The notes beneath the pieces are model-generated. The model ran no database searches, was not told the origin of the DNA, and saw only the letters and a list, made by a program, of their open reading frames with translations. From assembly GCF_900091605.1 (NCBI RefSeq), contig NZ_FMCQ01000013.1, positions 62,001-126,000 of the forward strand: a stretch of 64,000 nucleotides of DNA, read 5' to 3'. Positions within the stretch are counted from its first letter, which is position 1; each line of letters starts with the position of its first letter. This document shows, piece by piece, positions 1-8,021 of this stretch. This stretch comes from Micromonospora tulbaghiae. GTDB lineage: Bacteria > Actinomycetota > Actinomycetes > Mycobacteriales > Micromonosporaceae. Both the position numbers and the translations under genes were made by a program.

Positions 1-1456
1 CGGCCACCGGGTACGTACGGATCGGGGCCCTGAAGTTCGGGTTGGCGCAGTCGCCGGAGGTGCCCTCGCAGGCGGGCCAGCCGTAGTTGCCGCCCTTGAC
101 GATGATGTTGGTCTCGTCCATGACGTTGTTGCCGAACTCCTGCTCGAAGAGCCGGCCCTGAGAGTCGAAGGCGAGTCCCTGCGGGTTGCGGTGGCCGTAG
201 CTCCACACGTAGTTGCCGAAGGGGTTGTCCGCCGGGACGGTGCCGTCGGGGTTGAGCCGCAGCACCTTGCCGCCCAGGTTGCCGGTGTCCTGGGCCACGT
301 CCGGGTTCTGTCCGTCGCCGGCGGCGGCGTAGAGCTTGCCGTCGGGACCGAAACGAAGCCGGCCGCCGTTGTGGTACTTGTTGCGCGGGATTCCCGTGAC
401 AAGCACCTGCTCGGTATTGGTTTGCAGCGTGCCGTCGTAGCGGATGCGCACGATCCGGTTGTCGGTCGTGGTGGTGTGGTAGATGTACAGCCAGCGGTCG
501 GTGGTGAAGTTGGCCGAGACGGCCAGCCCGAGCACGCCGCCCTCGCCGTTGGTGCCGGCCACGTTCGGCACGGTGCCGATGCTGCGCTTGTCGGTGCCGT
601 CCGGGTTCATGGCGACGATGTCGAACAGGTCGCGCCGGCCGTAGAGGACCGTGCCGTCGGGCAGTTGCACCAGGCCCCAGGGCAGGTCCTTCTCGGTGGT
701 GATCGCCGTCGCGCCGCAGACCGGGCTCGTGCAGCCCGAGCCGGTGTGCGCGGTGACCGCGGTGCTCGCGCCCGAGACATTGCCCTGGGCGTCCCGGGCG
801 GTCACGGTGTACCGGTAGTCGGTGTCGGGCGTCAGCCCGGTGTCGGTGAACGTGGTCGCCGGCGGGTTGCCGACGGTGCCGGTGGTGGAGCCGACCGCCG
901 TACCGTTGCGCAGGATGGTGTAGCCGGTGACCGCGACGTTGTCGGTGGAGGCCGACCATGTGAGGGTCACGGCCGTGCCGTCGACCGTCGCGGCCAGGTT
1001 GGTCGGCGTGCTGGGCGGAGTCGTGTCCTGCTGGCAGAACGGCGGGGTGACCGAGAGCGTGGAGCTGGCTTGCGAGACGTTGCCGGCGGCGTCGCGGGCG
1101 TTGACGTACCAGCCCCAGGTGACACCCTGCACGACGCTGAGCGTGGCGGTCAGCGTCCGTCCCGAGACCGAGGTGACGAGCTGGCCGTCGTGGTAGATGT
1201 CGTAGAAGGCGACGCCGACGTTGTCCCGGGAGGCGTACCAGGCGAGCGTGACGGACTGGCAGGTCAGCCGAGTGCGGCGCAGGCCGGTCGGCCGGGTGGG
1301 CGGGCTGGTGTCGGCGGCGAGCCGGGCCGCCTGCCGGCTCCCGGTCGTCGGTGCGGCCGCCGCGGCGTTGGCGGGTACGCCGGTCACGATGGTGCCGGCG
1401 CAGATCAGCAAGGCGAGCGGGACGCGGTGTCGGAACTGTTGAGGATTGATCCGCAC
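1..1456 (-). CDS. secreted PQQ-type glucose/sorbosone dehydrogenase with two FN3 domains (3' end cut by window)
   Basis: About 485 residues are visible and the stop lies beyond the left edge. Reading leftwards from a GTG at 1456 there is a hydrophobic Sec signal segment (about residues 8-25), two fibronectin-III domains (about 40-130 and 140-225), and then a soluble PQQ-dependent sugar dehydrogenase propeller from about residue 255. That region contains PWGLVQLPDG, a HNGGRLRFGPDGKLY motif and the GHRNPQG motif typical of the GSDH family. Such proteins oxidise sugars outside the cell using PQQ. The start has a good ribosome site (GGAAGGAAAG, six bases upstream). It lies 27 bases downstream of a lactonase-like gene on the same strand, so the two probably form an operon. 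The exact sugar is unknown. The family call is firm, although the active-site histidine region is not all visible. Confidence 0.85.
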   Translation of the reverse strand, partial: MRINPQQFRHRVPLALLICAGTIVTGVPANAAAAAPTTGSRQAARLAADTSPPTRPTGLRRTRLTCQSVTLAWYASRDNVGVAFYDIYHDGQLVTSVSGRTLTATLSVVQGVTWGWYVNARDAAGNVSQASSTLSVTPPFCQQDTTPPSTPTNLAATVDGTAVTLTWSASTDNVAVTGYTILRNGTAVGSTTGTVGNPPATTFTDTGLTPDTDYRYTVTARDAQGNVSGASTAVTAHTGSGCTSPVCGATAITTEKDLPWGLVQLPDGTVLYGRRDLFDIVAMNPDGTDKRSIGTVPNVAGTNGEGGVLGLAVSANFTTDRWLYIYHTTTTDNRIVRIRYDGTLQTNTEQVLVTGIPRNKYHNGGRLRFGPDGKLYAAAGDGQNPDVAQDTGNLGGKVLRLNPDGTVPADNPFGNYVWSYGHRNPQGLAFDSQGRLFEQEFGNNVMDETNIIVKGGNYGWPACEGTSGDCANPNFRAPIRTYPVA

Positions 1457-1483
1457 GGGTGCTTTCCTTCCCGGGTTTCTTGG

Positions 1484-2551
1484 TCAGTACGGGTAGCCGG
1501 GGACGTTGAGCCGCACGCTGTACAGGCCCGAGTCGTTCGTCCGGCCGGAGGTGATGTAGAGGGTCTGCCGGTCGGGTCCGCCGAACGCCACGTTGGTGGT
1601 GCCGGTGCCGCCGGAGCGGATCGTGCCGAGCTGCGCGCCGGCGGGCGAGTAGACGTGGATCAGCCCGTCCGAGCCGGAGGCCCAGTACACGTTGCCGGCG
1701 CAGTCGATGGTGACCCCGTCGGGACCGCCGATGTAGTTCACGAAGACGCTGCGGGCGCCGGTGCTGCCGTCGGGCTGGACGGCGTACTTGTAGATCTTGT
1801 TCTCGGAGTAGGCGCCCACGTAGAGCGTGCTGCCGTCCGGGGAGAGCGCGATGCCGTTGGGTTGCCGCAGCCGGTCGTCCACCAGTGACACCTGGCCGCC
1901 GGAGACGCGGAAGACACTGGTACGTCCGCTCATCTGGTCGGGTCGGTTGCCGCGCTGGAAGTTGGGGTCGGTGAAGTAGACGACGCCGTCGGACCGGACC
2001 GTGACGTCGTTGGGTGAGTTGAACGCCCGGCCCTGGTAGTCGGCGGCGACGGTGCCGCGGGCCTGGTCGCTCAGCCGGTATGCGGAGACGTTCCGCAGGT
2101 CGTGGGTGGCGGCGATGATCTGCTGGGCGTCGGGGCTGAGCGCCAGGCCGTTGCTGCCGGCGTCGGCGACGAAGGTGTCGAAGGTCGCCGGCGGGGTGAA
2201 CCGGCGGATCGTGGAGGGCTGCACGTTGTTCGGCCCGGCGCCCGCGGCCATGTCGGACATCAGCAGGTAGCCGCCGTCGGCGATCCAGACCGGTCCTTCG
2301 AGGAACGAGAACCCGCTCCGGATCTTCGTCGCGGACACGGAGCCGGCAGGCAGGGGCGGGCCGTACCCGGCGCCCTCCGGACAGACCCCGGGTGGAGCGC
2401 CGGGTGGGCCGCTGAACGGGTAGGTGTGAACGTTCACATCAGAGGCGTCCCGAGGTGCCGGGGATGCGGGTGCGGCACCGGCAGGGCCTGGTGCGGTGGT
2501 GAGTGCGAGGCACAGGCCGGTGAGTGCGGCGATGGTTGGACGCCAGGTCAT
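1484..2551 (-). CDS. secreted SMP-30/gluconolactonase-like protein
   Basis: 355 residues. I start at the ATG at 2551 (MTWRP) because a clear Sec signal follows (about residues 1-27, ending in AGA-AP) and GGAG lies five to eight bases upstream. A longer frame from 2623 has no signal at its N-terminus. The mature protein is a six-bladed propeller of the SMP-30/gluconolaconase/LRE type, with repeated motifs such as SFLEGPVW, SPNDVTVRSDGVVYFTDP, QPNGIALSPDGSTLY and GPDGVTIDCAGN. The E-G-P-x-W and N-D/D-G metal-site signatures of the family are present. It probably hydrolyses sugar lactones in the exported space. A dehydrogenase that would make such lactones follows directly on the same strand. 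The link is inferred from position, and some family members have other substrates. Confidence 0.8.
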   Translation of the reverse strand: MTWRPTIAALTGLCLALTTAPGPAGAAPASPAPRDASDVNVHTYPFSGPPGAPPGVCPEGAGYGPPLPAGSVSATKIRSGFSFLEGPVWIADGGYLLMSDMAAGAGPNNVQPSTIRRFTPPATFDTFVADAGSNGLALSPDAQQIIAATHDLRNVSAYRLSDQARGTVAADYQGRAFNSPNDVTVRSDGVVYFTDPNFQRGNRPDQMSGRTSVFRVSGGQVSLVDDRLRQPNGIALSPDGSTLYVGAYSENKIYKYAVQPDGSTGARSVFVNYIGGPDGVTIDCAGNVYWASGSDGLIHVYSPAGAQLGTIRSGGTGTTNVAFGGPDRQTLYITSGRTNDSGLYSVRLNVPGYPY

Positions 2552-2899
2552 CGGGTACTCCAATCGGAGTCGGTGAATGCGGGGTCCGTGGTTGGCCGGG
2601 CCGGCCCCGGCCGCCGCCGACACCTACTATTGATCAGTATCGATGTATATGTGACGCAGCTTAGGCCAGGAAGCGGCGCCCCGCATCAGTTGTCCACGAT
2701 CACCTTCGGCGCATGCCCTGACGGCGCTCGATGACCTGGCCGGGTCGGTGGGGTCCGGCCCCCACCGGCCCTGGTACGCGAGCCGCTCAGCCCGCCGTGC
2801 CGGTCGCTGAGCTTCCAGACCTGGTCACCCGGTACGTCACGGTGGTGCCGCTCCAGAAGTGGAAGGACGCCGCCGGCACCGTGAAGGTGGGCGGCGGGC
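2552..2899. other. intergenic region, divergent promoter side of the SMP-30 gene
   Basis: About 350 bases with no convincing gene. Near 2625-2660 it holds an AT-rich island (around TATTGATCAGTATCGATG) that is unusual in this GC-rich sequence. It probably contains the promoter and an operator of the lactonase gene on the minus strand. The right half (about 2800-2899) reads on the plus strand as a plausible secreted-protein segment (LVTRYVTVVPLQKW) that leads into the CBM2 remnant, but only with a frame change. It may therefore be part of the same decayed gene. Confidence 0.4.
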
Positions 2900-3165
2900 A
2901 ACGTGCCCGCGGCCTCGCCCGGCGTGACCGTGCGGACCGTGCCGGCCGCCCCGACCGGCGGTTGCTCGGCCGGCTACGCGGCGAGCACCTGGCCGGGCGG
3001 CTTCACCGCGACCGTGACGGTCAAGAACACCGGCACCACCGCGATCGACGGCTCGAAGCTGGCGTTCGACTTCCCGGCCTCCGGCCAGAAGGTCGGTCAG
3101 GGCTGGTCGGTCAGGGCTGGTCGGCCACCTGGAAGCAGACCGGCACGGCGGTTCGCCGGGTGATG
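2900..3165 (+). pseudogene. remnant of a CBM2 (cellulose-binding) domain protein
   Basis: The frame through 2903 encodes an unmistakable family 2 carbohydrate-binding module: GGCSAGYAASTWPGGFTATV, then TVKNTGTTAIDGSKLAFDFP, then KVGQGW. There is no start codon or signal peptide in front. A 14-base tandem duplication at 3095-3122 shifts the frame in the middle of the domain. Removing one copy restores K-V-G-Q-G-W-S-A-T-W-K-Q-T-G-T-A-V, the normal continuation of CBM2. After that the similarity stops at about 3162, so the C-terminal half (the NG..C end) is missing. It is the 3' part of a decayed secreted glycosidase or binding protein. Two intact CBM2 proteins occur later in the window. Confidence 0.8.
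3095..3122. repeat. 14-bp tandem duplication, two copies
   Basis: GGTCAGGGCTGGTC occurs twice head to tail with no spacer. Fourteen is not a multiple of three, so the duplication puts the CBM2 reading frame out of register. It looks like a slippage event in a gene that was already decaying or that it inactivated. Confidence 0.95.
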
Positions 3166-3237
3166 TGCAACAGATCCAGCAAGCGGGGGCGACAGGATGT
3201 TCGTCGTGGCAGCACTTGTCGGTCGGGCCCCGAGCCC

Positions 3238-3672
3238 TCAGCTGGGCTCATTCTGTAGCTGCCCGTGGAGCTGACCGGCGGTGTTGACCACTGCGACGAA
3301 GCCAAACACCTCGATTCGGTCGACGTCGAAACTTCCCGTGACGATCGGCGGTGGCGCGTAGGCGTAGATCTGACTGGCGTCCAGGCGGAGCCCGCGCCGC
3401 TGGTATGCGCCCATGGCGAGGGGGGCCAGAAGACAGCGCTCTTGGCCGCCCTCGGTGTCCAGCTCGGCAGCCAGGTCGGCACGGGAGTTCCACCCCCGTA
3501 CGAGCTGCCCTTCGAAGGTGTCGAGGAACCACCACGCGCCGTCGGCGGACTCAAGGAACACATCGCCGAACAGCGAGGTGAACCGCGCAGCCTTCCCGTC
3601 GAGATCCAGCCAGGCCCATGACTCCAGCGCCGCAGCGTATTCCCGCTCACTGAACTGCTTGGTGAGTTCCAC
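3238..3672 (-). CDS. DUF1851 / Tdi1-like (T6SS immunity C-terminal) domain protein
   Basis: 144 residues, GTG start (VELTKQFSEREYAAAL). The order of motifs, W-x-W-L-D then FTSLFGDVFLES, GAWWFLDTFEGQLVRGW and GQERCLLAPLAMG, is that of DUF1851, whose known members include the Tdi1 immunity protein of a type VI secretion effector. No secretion genes or partner toxin lie nearby, so here it is an orphan and its partner cannot be named. It sits between the CBM2 remnant and about 200 bases with no gene (3673-3870), which suggests a recently rearranged spot. The fold assignment is moderately firm. The function is unknown. Confidence 0.7.
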   Translation of the reverse strand: MELTKQFSEREYAAALESWAWLDLDGKAARFTSLFGDVFLESADGAWWFLDTFEGQLVRGWNSRADLAAELDTEGGQERCLLAPLAMGAYQRRGLRLDASQIYAYAPPPIVTGSFDVDRIEVFGFVAVVNTAGQLHGQLQNEPS

Positions 3673-3870
3673 CGCGCCATTGGATCATGTACCTGCTCAG
3701 GTTGCTCCCAGCGGTGGCAACAGCCGGCGCATCTGGCCGGGTGGCGCAGCAACCGCTTCTAGATCAAGGCGTTGCGCCCGGCGCGGGCCGGGACGCTGGG
3801 TGCATACCCGATCAAGCGACGATCAATAGTCGTCACGTCAACAACACCGAGATCGCCGAACGCCCCTGGA

Positions 3871-4959
3871 TCACCGCAGCGCGCTGAAGAAGGCGCGCAG
3901 GTCGGCGGCGAGCAGGTCGGGCTCTTCCTGGGCGAGGAAGTGGCCGCCGACGGTGGGCTCGCGCCAGTGGGTGAGGTTGGCGTAGGTGCGTTCGGCGAAC
4001 GACCGGGGCAGGCCGGCGTCCTCCACGCTGACCGTGATGCCGGCGGGCACGGCGACCATCGGCAGATGCGGGGCCAGGTGGTCGTCACGGTAGGGCCGGA
4101 AGGACGTGCCGATGCAGTTGGTGACCCAGTACAGCATCACGGTGGTCAGCAGCTCGTCAAAGTCGAACCGGCGGGAGATGTCGCCGCCGCAGTCGCTCCA
4201 GCGCTGGTACTTCTCGACGATCCATGCGGCCAGTCCGGACGGCGAGTCGCTCAGCGCGGCCGCGAGGGTGTCGGGCCGGGTTTCCTGGAGGATCCCGTAG
4301 CCCCAGTCGTCTTGGGCCTTCGCGTCGAGCATGGCGATGAACGCCTCCTCGGCCGGGCTGAGGTCGTCCCTGCGGTCCGCCGGCGGGAACTTGATGTGCT
4401 GCGAGAAGACCCCGATGACCCGATCTGCGTGGCGGGCGCCGAGCCACGTCGTCACGCCGGACCCGATATCGCCGCCGTAGGCGCCGAAGCGGTCGTAGCC
4501 CAGACGGGTCATCAGCTCAGCCCAGACGTCCGCGACGGCCGCCTCGGTCGTCGGGCCCTCGGCGAGTGGTCCCGAGAAGGCGAAGCCGGGCAGGCTCGGT
4601 ATGACGAGGTCGAAGTCTGCGAGCCGGGACACCAGGGGCAGCATCTCCGTGTACGTGCCGGGCCAGCCATGGGTCAGGATCAGCGCCGTGGCGTCGGGCG
4701 ATGCCGAGCGGACATGAACGAAGTGGACCGGCGTGCCCCGGACCGTGGTGACGAACTGGGGGTACCGATTGAGGGCACGCTCGACCGCACGCCAGTCGAA
4801 TTCATCCAGCCAGTACCGCACCAGATCTGCCAGGTACCCAGGGTCGGTGCCGGCGGCCCACGGCTCTCCTGGGGCGGCCGGCGCGAGCCTTGTCCGCGAA
4901 AGCCGAGCCCGCAGGTCGTCCAGGACGGCTTCGGGTACATCGATGCGGAAGGGCGTCAT
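3871..4959 (-). CDS. epoxide hydrolase (alpha/beta hydrolase with EHN lid domain)
   Basis: 362 residues. It begins with the epoxide hydrolase N-terminal domain (about 1-100: MTPFRIDVPEAVLDDLRARL, W-x-x-G-T-D-P-x-Y-L), followed by an alpha/beta hydrolase. The oxyanion-hole motif HGWPG is at residues 97-101, the nucleophile Asp164 sits in GGDIG, and the catalytic His is in GGHFLAQEEPDL near the C-terminus. Family members open epoxides to diols in the cytoplasm. The substrate is unknown. There are no co-oriented neighbours, so it is probably transcribed alone. Confidence 0.9.
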   Translation of the reverse strand: MTPFRIDVPEAVLDDLRARLSRTRLAPAAPGEPWAAGTDPGYLADLVRYWLDEFDWRAVERALNRYPQFVTTVRGTPVHFVHVRSASPDATALILTHGWPGTYTEMLPLVSRLADFDLVIPSLPGFAFSGPLAEGPTTEAAVADVWAELMTRLGYDRFGAYGGDIGSGVTTWLGARHADRVIGVFSQHIKFPPADRRDDLSPAEEAFIAMLDAKAQDDWGYGILQETRPDTLAAALSDSPSGLAAWIVEKYQRWSDCGGDISRRFDFDELLTTVMLYWVTNCIGTSFRPYRDDHLAPHLPMVAVPAGITVSVEDAGLPRSFAERTYANLTHWREPTVGGHFLAQEEPDLLAADLRAFFSALR

Positions 4960-5184
4960 CCGATCATGATCCCATCGCCAGGAGTCACTCGGCAGCCGCC
5001 CGAACGGGCAGGCTGCCGGCGCGGTGTGGCCGCACTCGATCGGCAGCCCCGATCCGGGAAACTCGATCTCCGATCCCCGGAGGAGCGTGATTCCGGCCGG
5101 AACCGCTGCGAGGTGGCACTATCGTGACCTTCAGGTCCGGTATGCCGCGCCGTGCGAACCGGTCCTTCAGGGAGGGAAGTCCAC

Positions 5185-6066
5185 GTGCCTTCAGACGTAC
5201 ATCCGGGCTCGGAGGTCTTGATGCCCGCGGCGTTCCTGGGCCACGGCAACCCCATGAACGCCCTTGAGGTCAACCGGTACACCTCCGCGTGGAGAGCCTT
5301 CGGCGCCGCGGTGCCGCGTCCCCGCGCGATCCTGGTGGTCAGCGCCCACTGGTACATCAACGCCACGGCCGTCACCGCGATGCCCCGGCCGAGGACCATT
5401 CACGACTTCTACGGGTTTCCCCAGGAACTGTTCGAGGTGCAGTACCCGGCGCCGGGGCTGCCCGAACTGGCTGAGGAGGTCAGTGACGTCGTCCATCCGA
5501 CCTGGGTCGGGGCGGACGTCGACAGCTGGGGCATCGACCACGGCACCTGGTCGGTGCTGTTGCACGCCTTTCCGGACGCGACGATTCCCGTCGTCCAGCT
5601 CAGCATCAACGCCGACAAGCCGTTGGACTACCACCTTCAACTCGGCGCCCGGCTCGCTCCACTGCGCCGGCGCGGTGTGCTGATCGTGGCGAGCGGCAAT
5701 GTCGTGCACAACCTGCGCGGCATGGACTGGGCGCTGGCCGACGACGGCTTCGACTGGGCGCAACGCTTCGACAAGGACGCCAAGGCCCGGATGCTGACCG
5801 ACCCGGGCGAGTACGCGACCCTCGACGCTCACGGGGACTTCCGCCGTGCGGTACCGACACCGGATCACTTCATCCCCGCGTTGTACCTCGCCGGTCTGGC
5901 CGCCGCCATGGACACCCCCGACACCGAGGTCCTCGTCGACGGCTACGCCTACGGCTCGTTGTCCATGACGGCCTACACCCTGGGCATGTCCTGTCCACCG
6001 GCTGCCGGCCGGGGCGGATCCCCGCAGCCACCGCCCGGGCTGCCGCCGGACGGCTCCAACATCTGA
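5185..6066 (+). CDS. 4,5-DOPA-type extradiol dioxygenase (LigB/YgiD family)
   Basis: 293 residues from the GTG at 5185, chosen because GGAGGGAAG lies a few bases upstream. A second start, ATG 5221 (MPAAFLGHGNPMNAL), is also possible. Family metal ligands are visible: the His of LGHGNPM, the His of SAHWYIN, the IDHGTW segment, and the His of TPDHFIPALYLAG. These bind the Zn/Fe ion that cleaves catechol rings beside a hydroxyl. The C-terminus ends in a proline/glycine-rich tail of about 25 residues that is not part of the usual family. The true substrate is unknown. Confident in family only. Confidence 0.85.
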   Translation: MPSDVHPGSEVLMPAAFLGHGNPMNALEVNRYTSAWRAFGAAVPRPRAILVVSAHWYINATAVTAMPRPRTIHDFYGFPQELFEVQYPAPGLPELAEEVSDVVHPTWVGADVDSWGIDHGTWSVLLHAFPDATIPVVQLSINADKPLDYHLQLGARLAPLRRRGVLIVASGNVVHNLRGMDWALADDGFDWAQRFDKDAKARMLTDPGEYATLDAHGDFRRAVPTPDHFIPALYLAGLAAAMDTPDTEVLVDGYAYGSLSMTAYTLGMSCPPAAGRGGSPQPPPGLPPDGSNI

Positions 6067-6087
6067 GCAAGTGTCAGCCGCAGGTCC

Positions 6088-6118
6088 CGAGGGCCGAGCA
6101 GTCGGGTGCCGGCCCTCG
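6088..6118. terminator. hairpin between convergent genes
   Basis: CGAGGGCCG (6088-6096) and CGGCCCTCG (6110-6118) form a perfect nine-pair stem with a 13-base loop. It lies between two genes that point at each other, where a two-way terminator is expected. There is no U-tract, which is usual in actinobacteria. Confidence 0.6.
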
Positions 6119-6122
6119 CCTC

Positions 6123-6698
6123 TCACACGTAGTCGCGCCAGAAGGCTACGGTCACCTGCGGTTCCCGGAACTCCTGGTCGATGTAGTGGGCGAGGTCGTG
6201 GCCGTACACGATGGTGTCGGTGAGCCGGTGGACGGACAGCACGGGATGACCGGCGGAGCCGCGGCCGGCCGGCAGGTAGCGGTGGGCGTACACGGGAATC
6301 ATCCGGGGAACCTGTGCGAGGAGTCGTTCCGCCTTGGCCGTACGCCGAACGAGGTCGTGCGGGCGTCTGCCCCATCCCGGTGGCCATTCGCCGTCCTGGA
6401 TGTCGTCGAGCGCGGTTGCGAGTGGCCAGCCGACCTGCTCTTGCAGGGTGGGGTTGTCCAACCGGCGCCAGTTCGGCCAGCCCCAACTTGCCTTGTCCGG
6501 GTGGTCGTCCTGGCCATGCGAGACCGGTAGCCCGACGGCGAGAAAGGCGCGGTGGTCGTCGGCGAACTCGAAGCCGAACCGTCGCTCGATGGTGACGAAC
6601 TCGGCGTCGGTCAGCCCTGGCTGGATGTCCACCACGTCCAGCTCGACCAACCGGCGAGCCGCCTCGATGCCCAGTGCGACACCGGCACTATTCGTCAC
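6123..6698 (-). CDS. SMI1/KNR4 (SUKH) family protein
   Basis: 191 residues, GTG start. The N-terminal part (PGLTDAEFVTIERRFGFEFADDHRAFLAVGLP) has the L-x-x-x-E-x-x-F-G-F-x-F-P/D-x-D-H-R-x-F-L pattern of SUKH proteins. A tryptophan-rich middle (GWPNWRR, GWPLATALDDI) and a compact C-terminus (VYGHDLAHYID) follow. SUKH proteins commonly neutralise secreted toxins, but no toxin lies next to this one, so the role is open. It is divergent from the arsenic gene at 6844. Confidence 0.7.
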   Translation of the reverse strand: MTNSAGVALGIEAARRLVELDVVDIQPGLTDAEFVTIERRFGFEFADDHRAFLAVGLPVSHGQDDHPDKASWGWPNWRRLDNPTLQEQVGWPLATALDDIQDGEWPPGWGRRPHDLVRRTAKAERLLAQVPRMIPVYAHRYLPAGRGSAGHPVLSVHRLTDTIVYGHDLAHYIDQEFREPQVTVAFWRDYV

Positions 6699-6812
6699 CG
6701 GAGAAGGTTAGCGACCTGGGCGCGTGCGCGCTGTTGCCCCCGCACGGGGCCCGCTGCTGCGCCTGCTTCTGTCGACGTCTCGTCGTGCCTGGTCGACTCG
6801 CGGAACGTACTC

Positions 6813-6830
6813 CATCAATTCAATTTGATG
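6813..6830 (+). promoter_or_regulatory. ArsR-type operator overlapping a leaderless promoter
   Basis: CATCAA-N6-TTGATG is a perfect inverted repeat of the kind bound by ArsR/SmtB regulators. It abuts TATTAT (6831-6836), a good -10 box placed so that transcription would start at about 6843-6844. That is where the GTG start codon of the ArsR-ArsC fusion lies. Binding would block the promoter, so autoregulation released by arsenite is the natural reading. Operator and -10 box are seen directly. The regulatory role is inferred. Confidence 0.8.
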
Positions 6831-6843
6831 TATTATGCGGATC

Positions 6844-7611
6844 GTGGCGTCGAGTCGACTCGTCCCGGCATTCCTGCGATTGGCGGCCCATCCGCTGAGA
6901 TGGCGACTGCTGTCCGAACTCGTCGTCAGCGACTACCGGGTCCGGGAGCTGGTGGCGCGGACGGGCGAGCCGCAGAGCCTCGTCTCCTACCACCTGCGGC
7001 TGCTGCGCGACGGTGGACTGGTCACCGCCACGCGCAGCCGCTTCGACGGCCGCGACACCTACTACCACCTGGACCTGGACCGCTGCGCGGTCGCGTTGGC
7101 CGACGCCGGCGCCGCGCTGCACCCGGAGCTGCGTCGCGAACCGGCGCCCTCGCCGCCCTCGGCCGGCCTGCGGCGATCGCCCCGCGTCCGCGTGCTGTTC
7201 GTGTGTACGGGCAACAGCGCTCGCTCGCCGGTCGCCGAGGCGCTGCTGCGGCATCGCGCCGGTGGCCGAGCCGAGGCGATCAGCGCCGGCAGCCGTCCCA
7301 AGGACCGCCTTCACCCCGACGCCGTCCGGGTCCTGCACGACGAGTTCGGCATCGACGTCGCCGGGCAGCGCCCTCGACACCTCGACACCGTCGCCGGCCG
7401 CCGCTTCGACCTCGTGATCAGCCTGTGTGACAAGGCCCGCGAGGCCCTTCCGGACTTCTCGGAGCGTCCCCGGCGCGCGCACTGGAGCATTCCCGACCCC
7501 GCAGCCGGCGACACCGACCGGGCCGGCTACCTCGCCTTCCAGCACGTCGCAGCCGACATCGACACCCGCGTCCGGCGCCTGCTGCCGGTCCTCGACGCCA
7601 TCCGTCCATGA
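6844..7611 (+). CDS. ArsR-type repressor fused to arsenate reductase (low-molecular-weight phosphatase fold)
   Basis: 255 residues from GTG 6844. An ATG at 6835 is in frame but lies inside the -10 box, so the leaderless GTG is preferred. Residues 1-95 are a winged-helix ArsR domain (LVPAFLRLAAHPLRWRLL, then QSLVSYHLRLLRDGG, then GRDTYYHL). From about residue 115 there is an LMW-PTP/ArsC domain with the P-loop VLFVCTGNSARSPVAEALL and the general-acid loop IPDPAAGD. The protein would both sense arsenic and reduce arsenate to arsenite in the cytoplasm. The reductase has further cysteines only at CDKAR, and no canonical C-V-C metal site is visible in the ArsR part. No arsenite efflux gene lies nearby. 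Confidence 0.85.
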   Translation: MASSRLVPAFLRLAAHPLRWRLLSELVVSDYRVRELVARTGEPQSLVSYHLRLLRDGGLVTATRSRFDGRDTYYHLDLDRCAVALADAGAALHPELRREPAPSPPSAGLRRSPRVRVLFVCTGNSARSPVAEALLRHRAGGRAEAISAGSRPKDRLHPDAVRVLHDEFGIDVAGQRPRHLDTVAGRRFDLVISLCDKAREALPDFSERPRRAHWSIPDPAAGDTDRAGYLAFQHVAADIDTRVRRLLPVLDAIRP

Positions 7612-7624
7612 AAGAGGTCCCGCC

Positions 7625-8014
7625 GTGACAGCCTCCGACCAGTACGCCAGCGTCCGTTACCTCGTCGACGACGTCCAGGCCGCCGTCGACTTCTACACCG
7701 CCCATCTCGGCTTCACGCTGAACACCAGCGCCGCGCCCGCCTTCGCCGACGTGGTCCGCGGTCCGCTGCGACTGCTGCTGTCCGGGCCGGCCAGCTCCGG
7801 CGCCCGAGCCACCCCCGCCGACGCCGCCACCGCCGGCCGCAACCGGATTCACCTGACCGTCGACGACCTCGACGCCGAGATCGACCGACTGCGCACCGTC
7901 GGCCTGCCGTTCCGCAGCGCCCCGGTGAGCGGCCCCGGTGGGCGCCAGATCCTGCTCGCCGACCCCGCCGGCAACCTCATCGAGCTGTTCCAACCCACCC
8001 GCCGGCCGTCGTGA
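7625..8014 (+). CDS. VOC (glyoxalase/bleomycin-resistance) family protein
   Basis: 129 residues from the GTG at 7625 with AAAGAGGT upstream. It follows the ArsR-ArsC gene by 13 bases and is probably cotranscribed. It has the beta-alpha-beta-beta-beta vicinal oxygen chelate pattern: SVRYLVDDVQAAVDFYTAHL at the start and RQILLADPAGNLIELFQP at the end. Position suggests an arsenic role, but there is no cysteine at all. The cysteine-pair ArsI lyase activity is therefore unlikely, and it may act on another small molecule or on a thiol adduct. Confidence 0.8.
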   Translation: MTASDQYASVRYLVDDVQAAVDFYTAHLGFTLNTSAAPAFADVVRGPLRLLLSGPASSGARATPADAATAGRNRIHLTVDDLDAEIDRLRTVGLPFRSAPVSGPGGRQILLADPAGNLIELFQPTRRPS

Positions 8015-8021
8015 GGCGGCC

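Noticed and set aside
3673..3870. Insertion-sequence remnant beside the DUF1851 gene
   Set aside because: The spot looks rearranged, but I found no inverted repeats or transposase motif that I can defend.
7625..8014. VOC protein as an ArsI arsenic lyase
   Set aside because: ArsI needs a cysteine pair. This protein has no cysteine.
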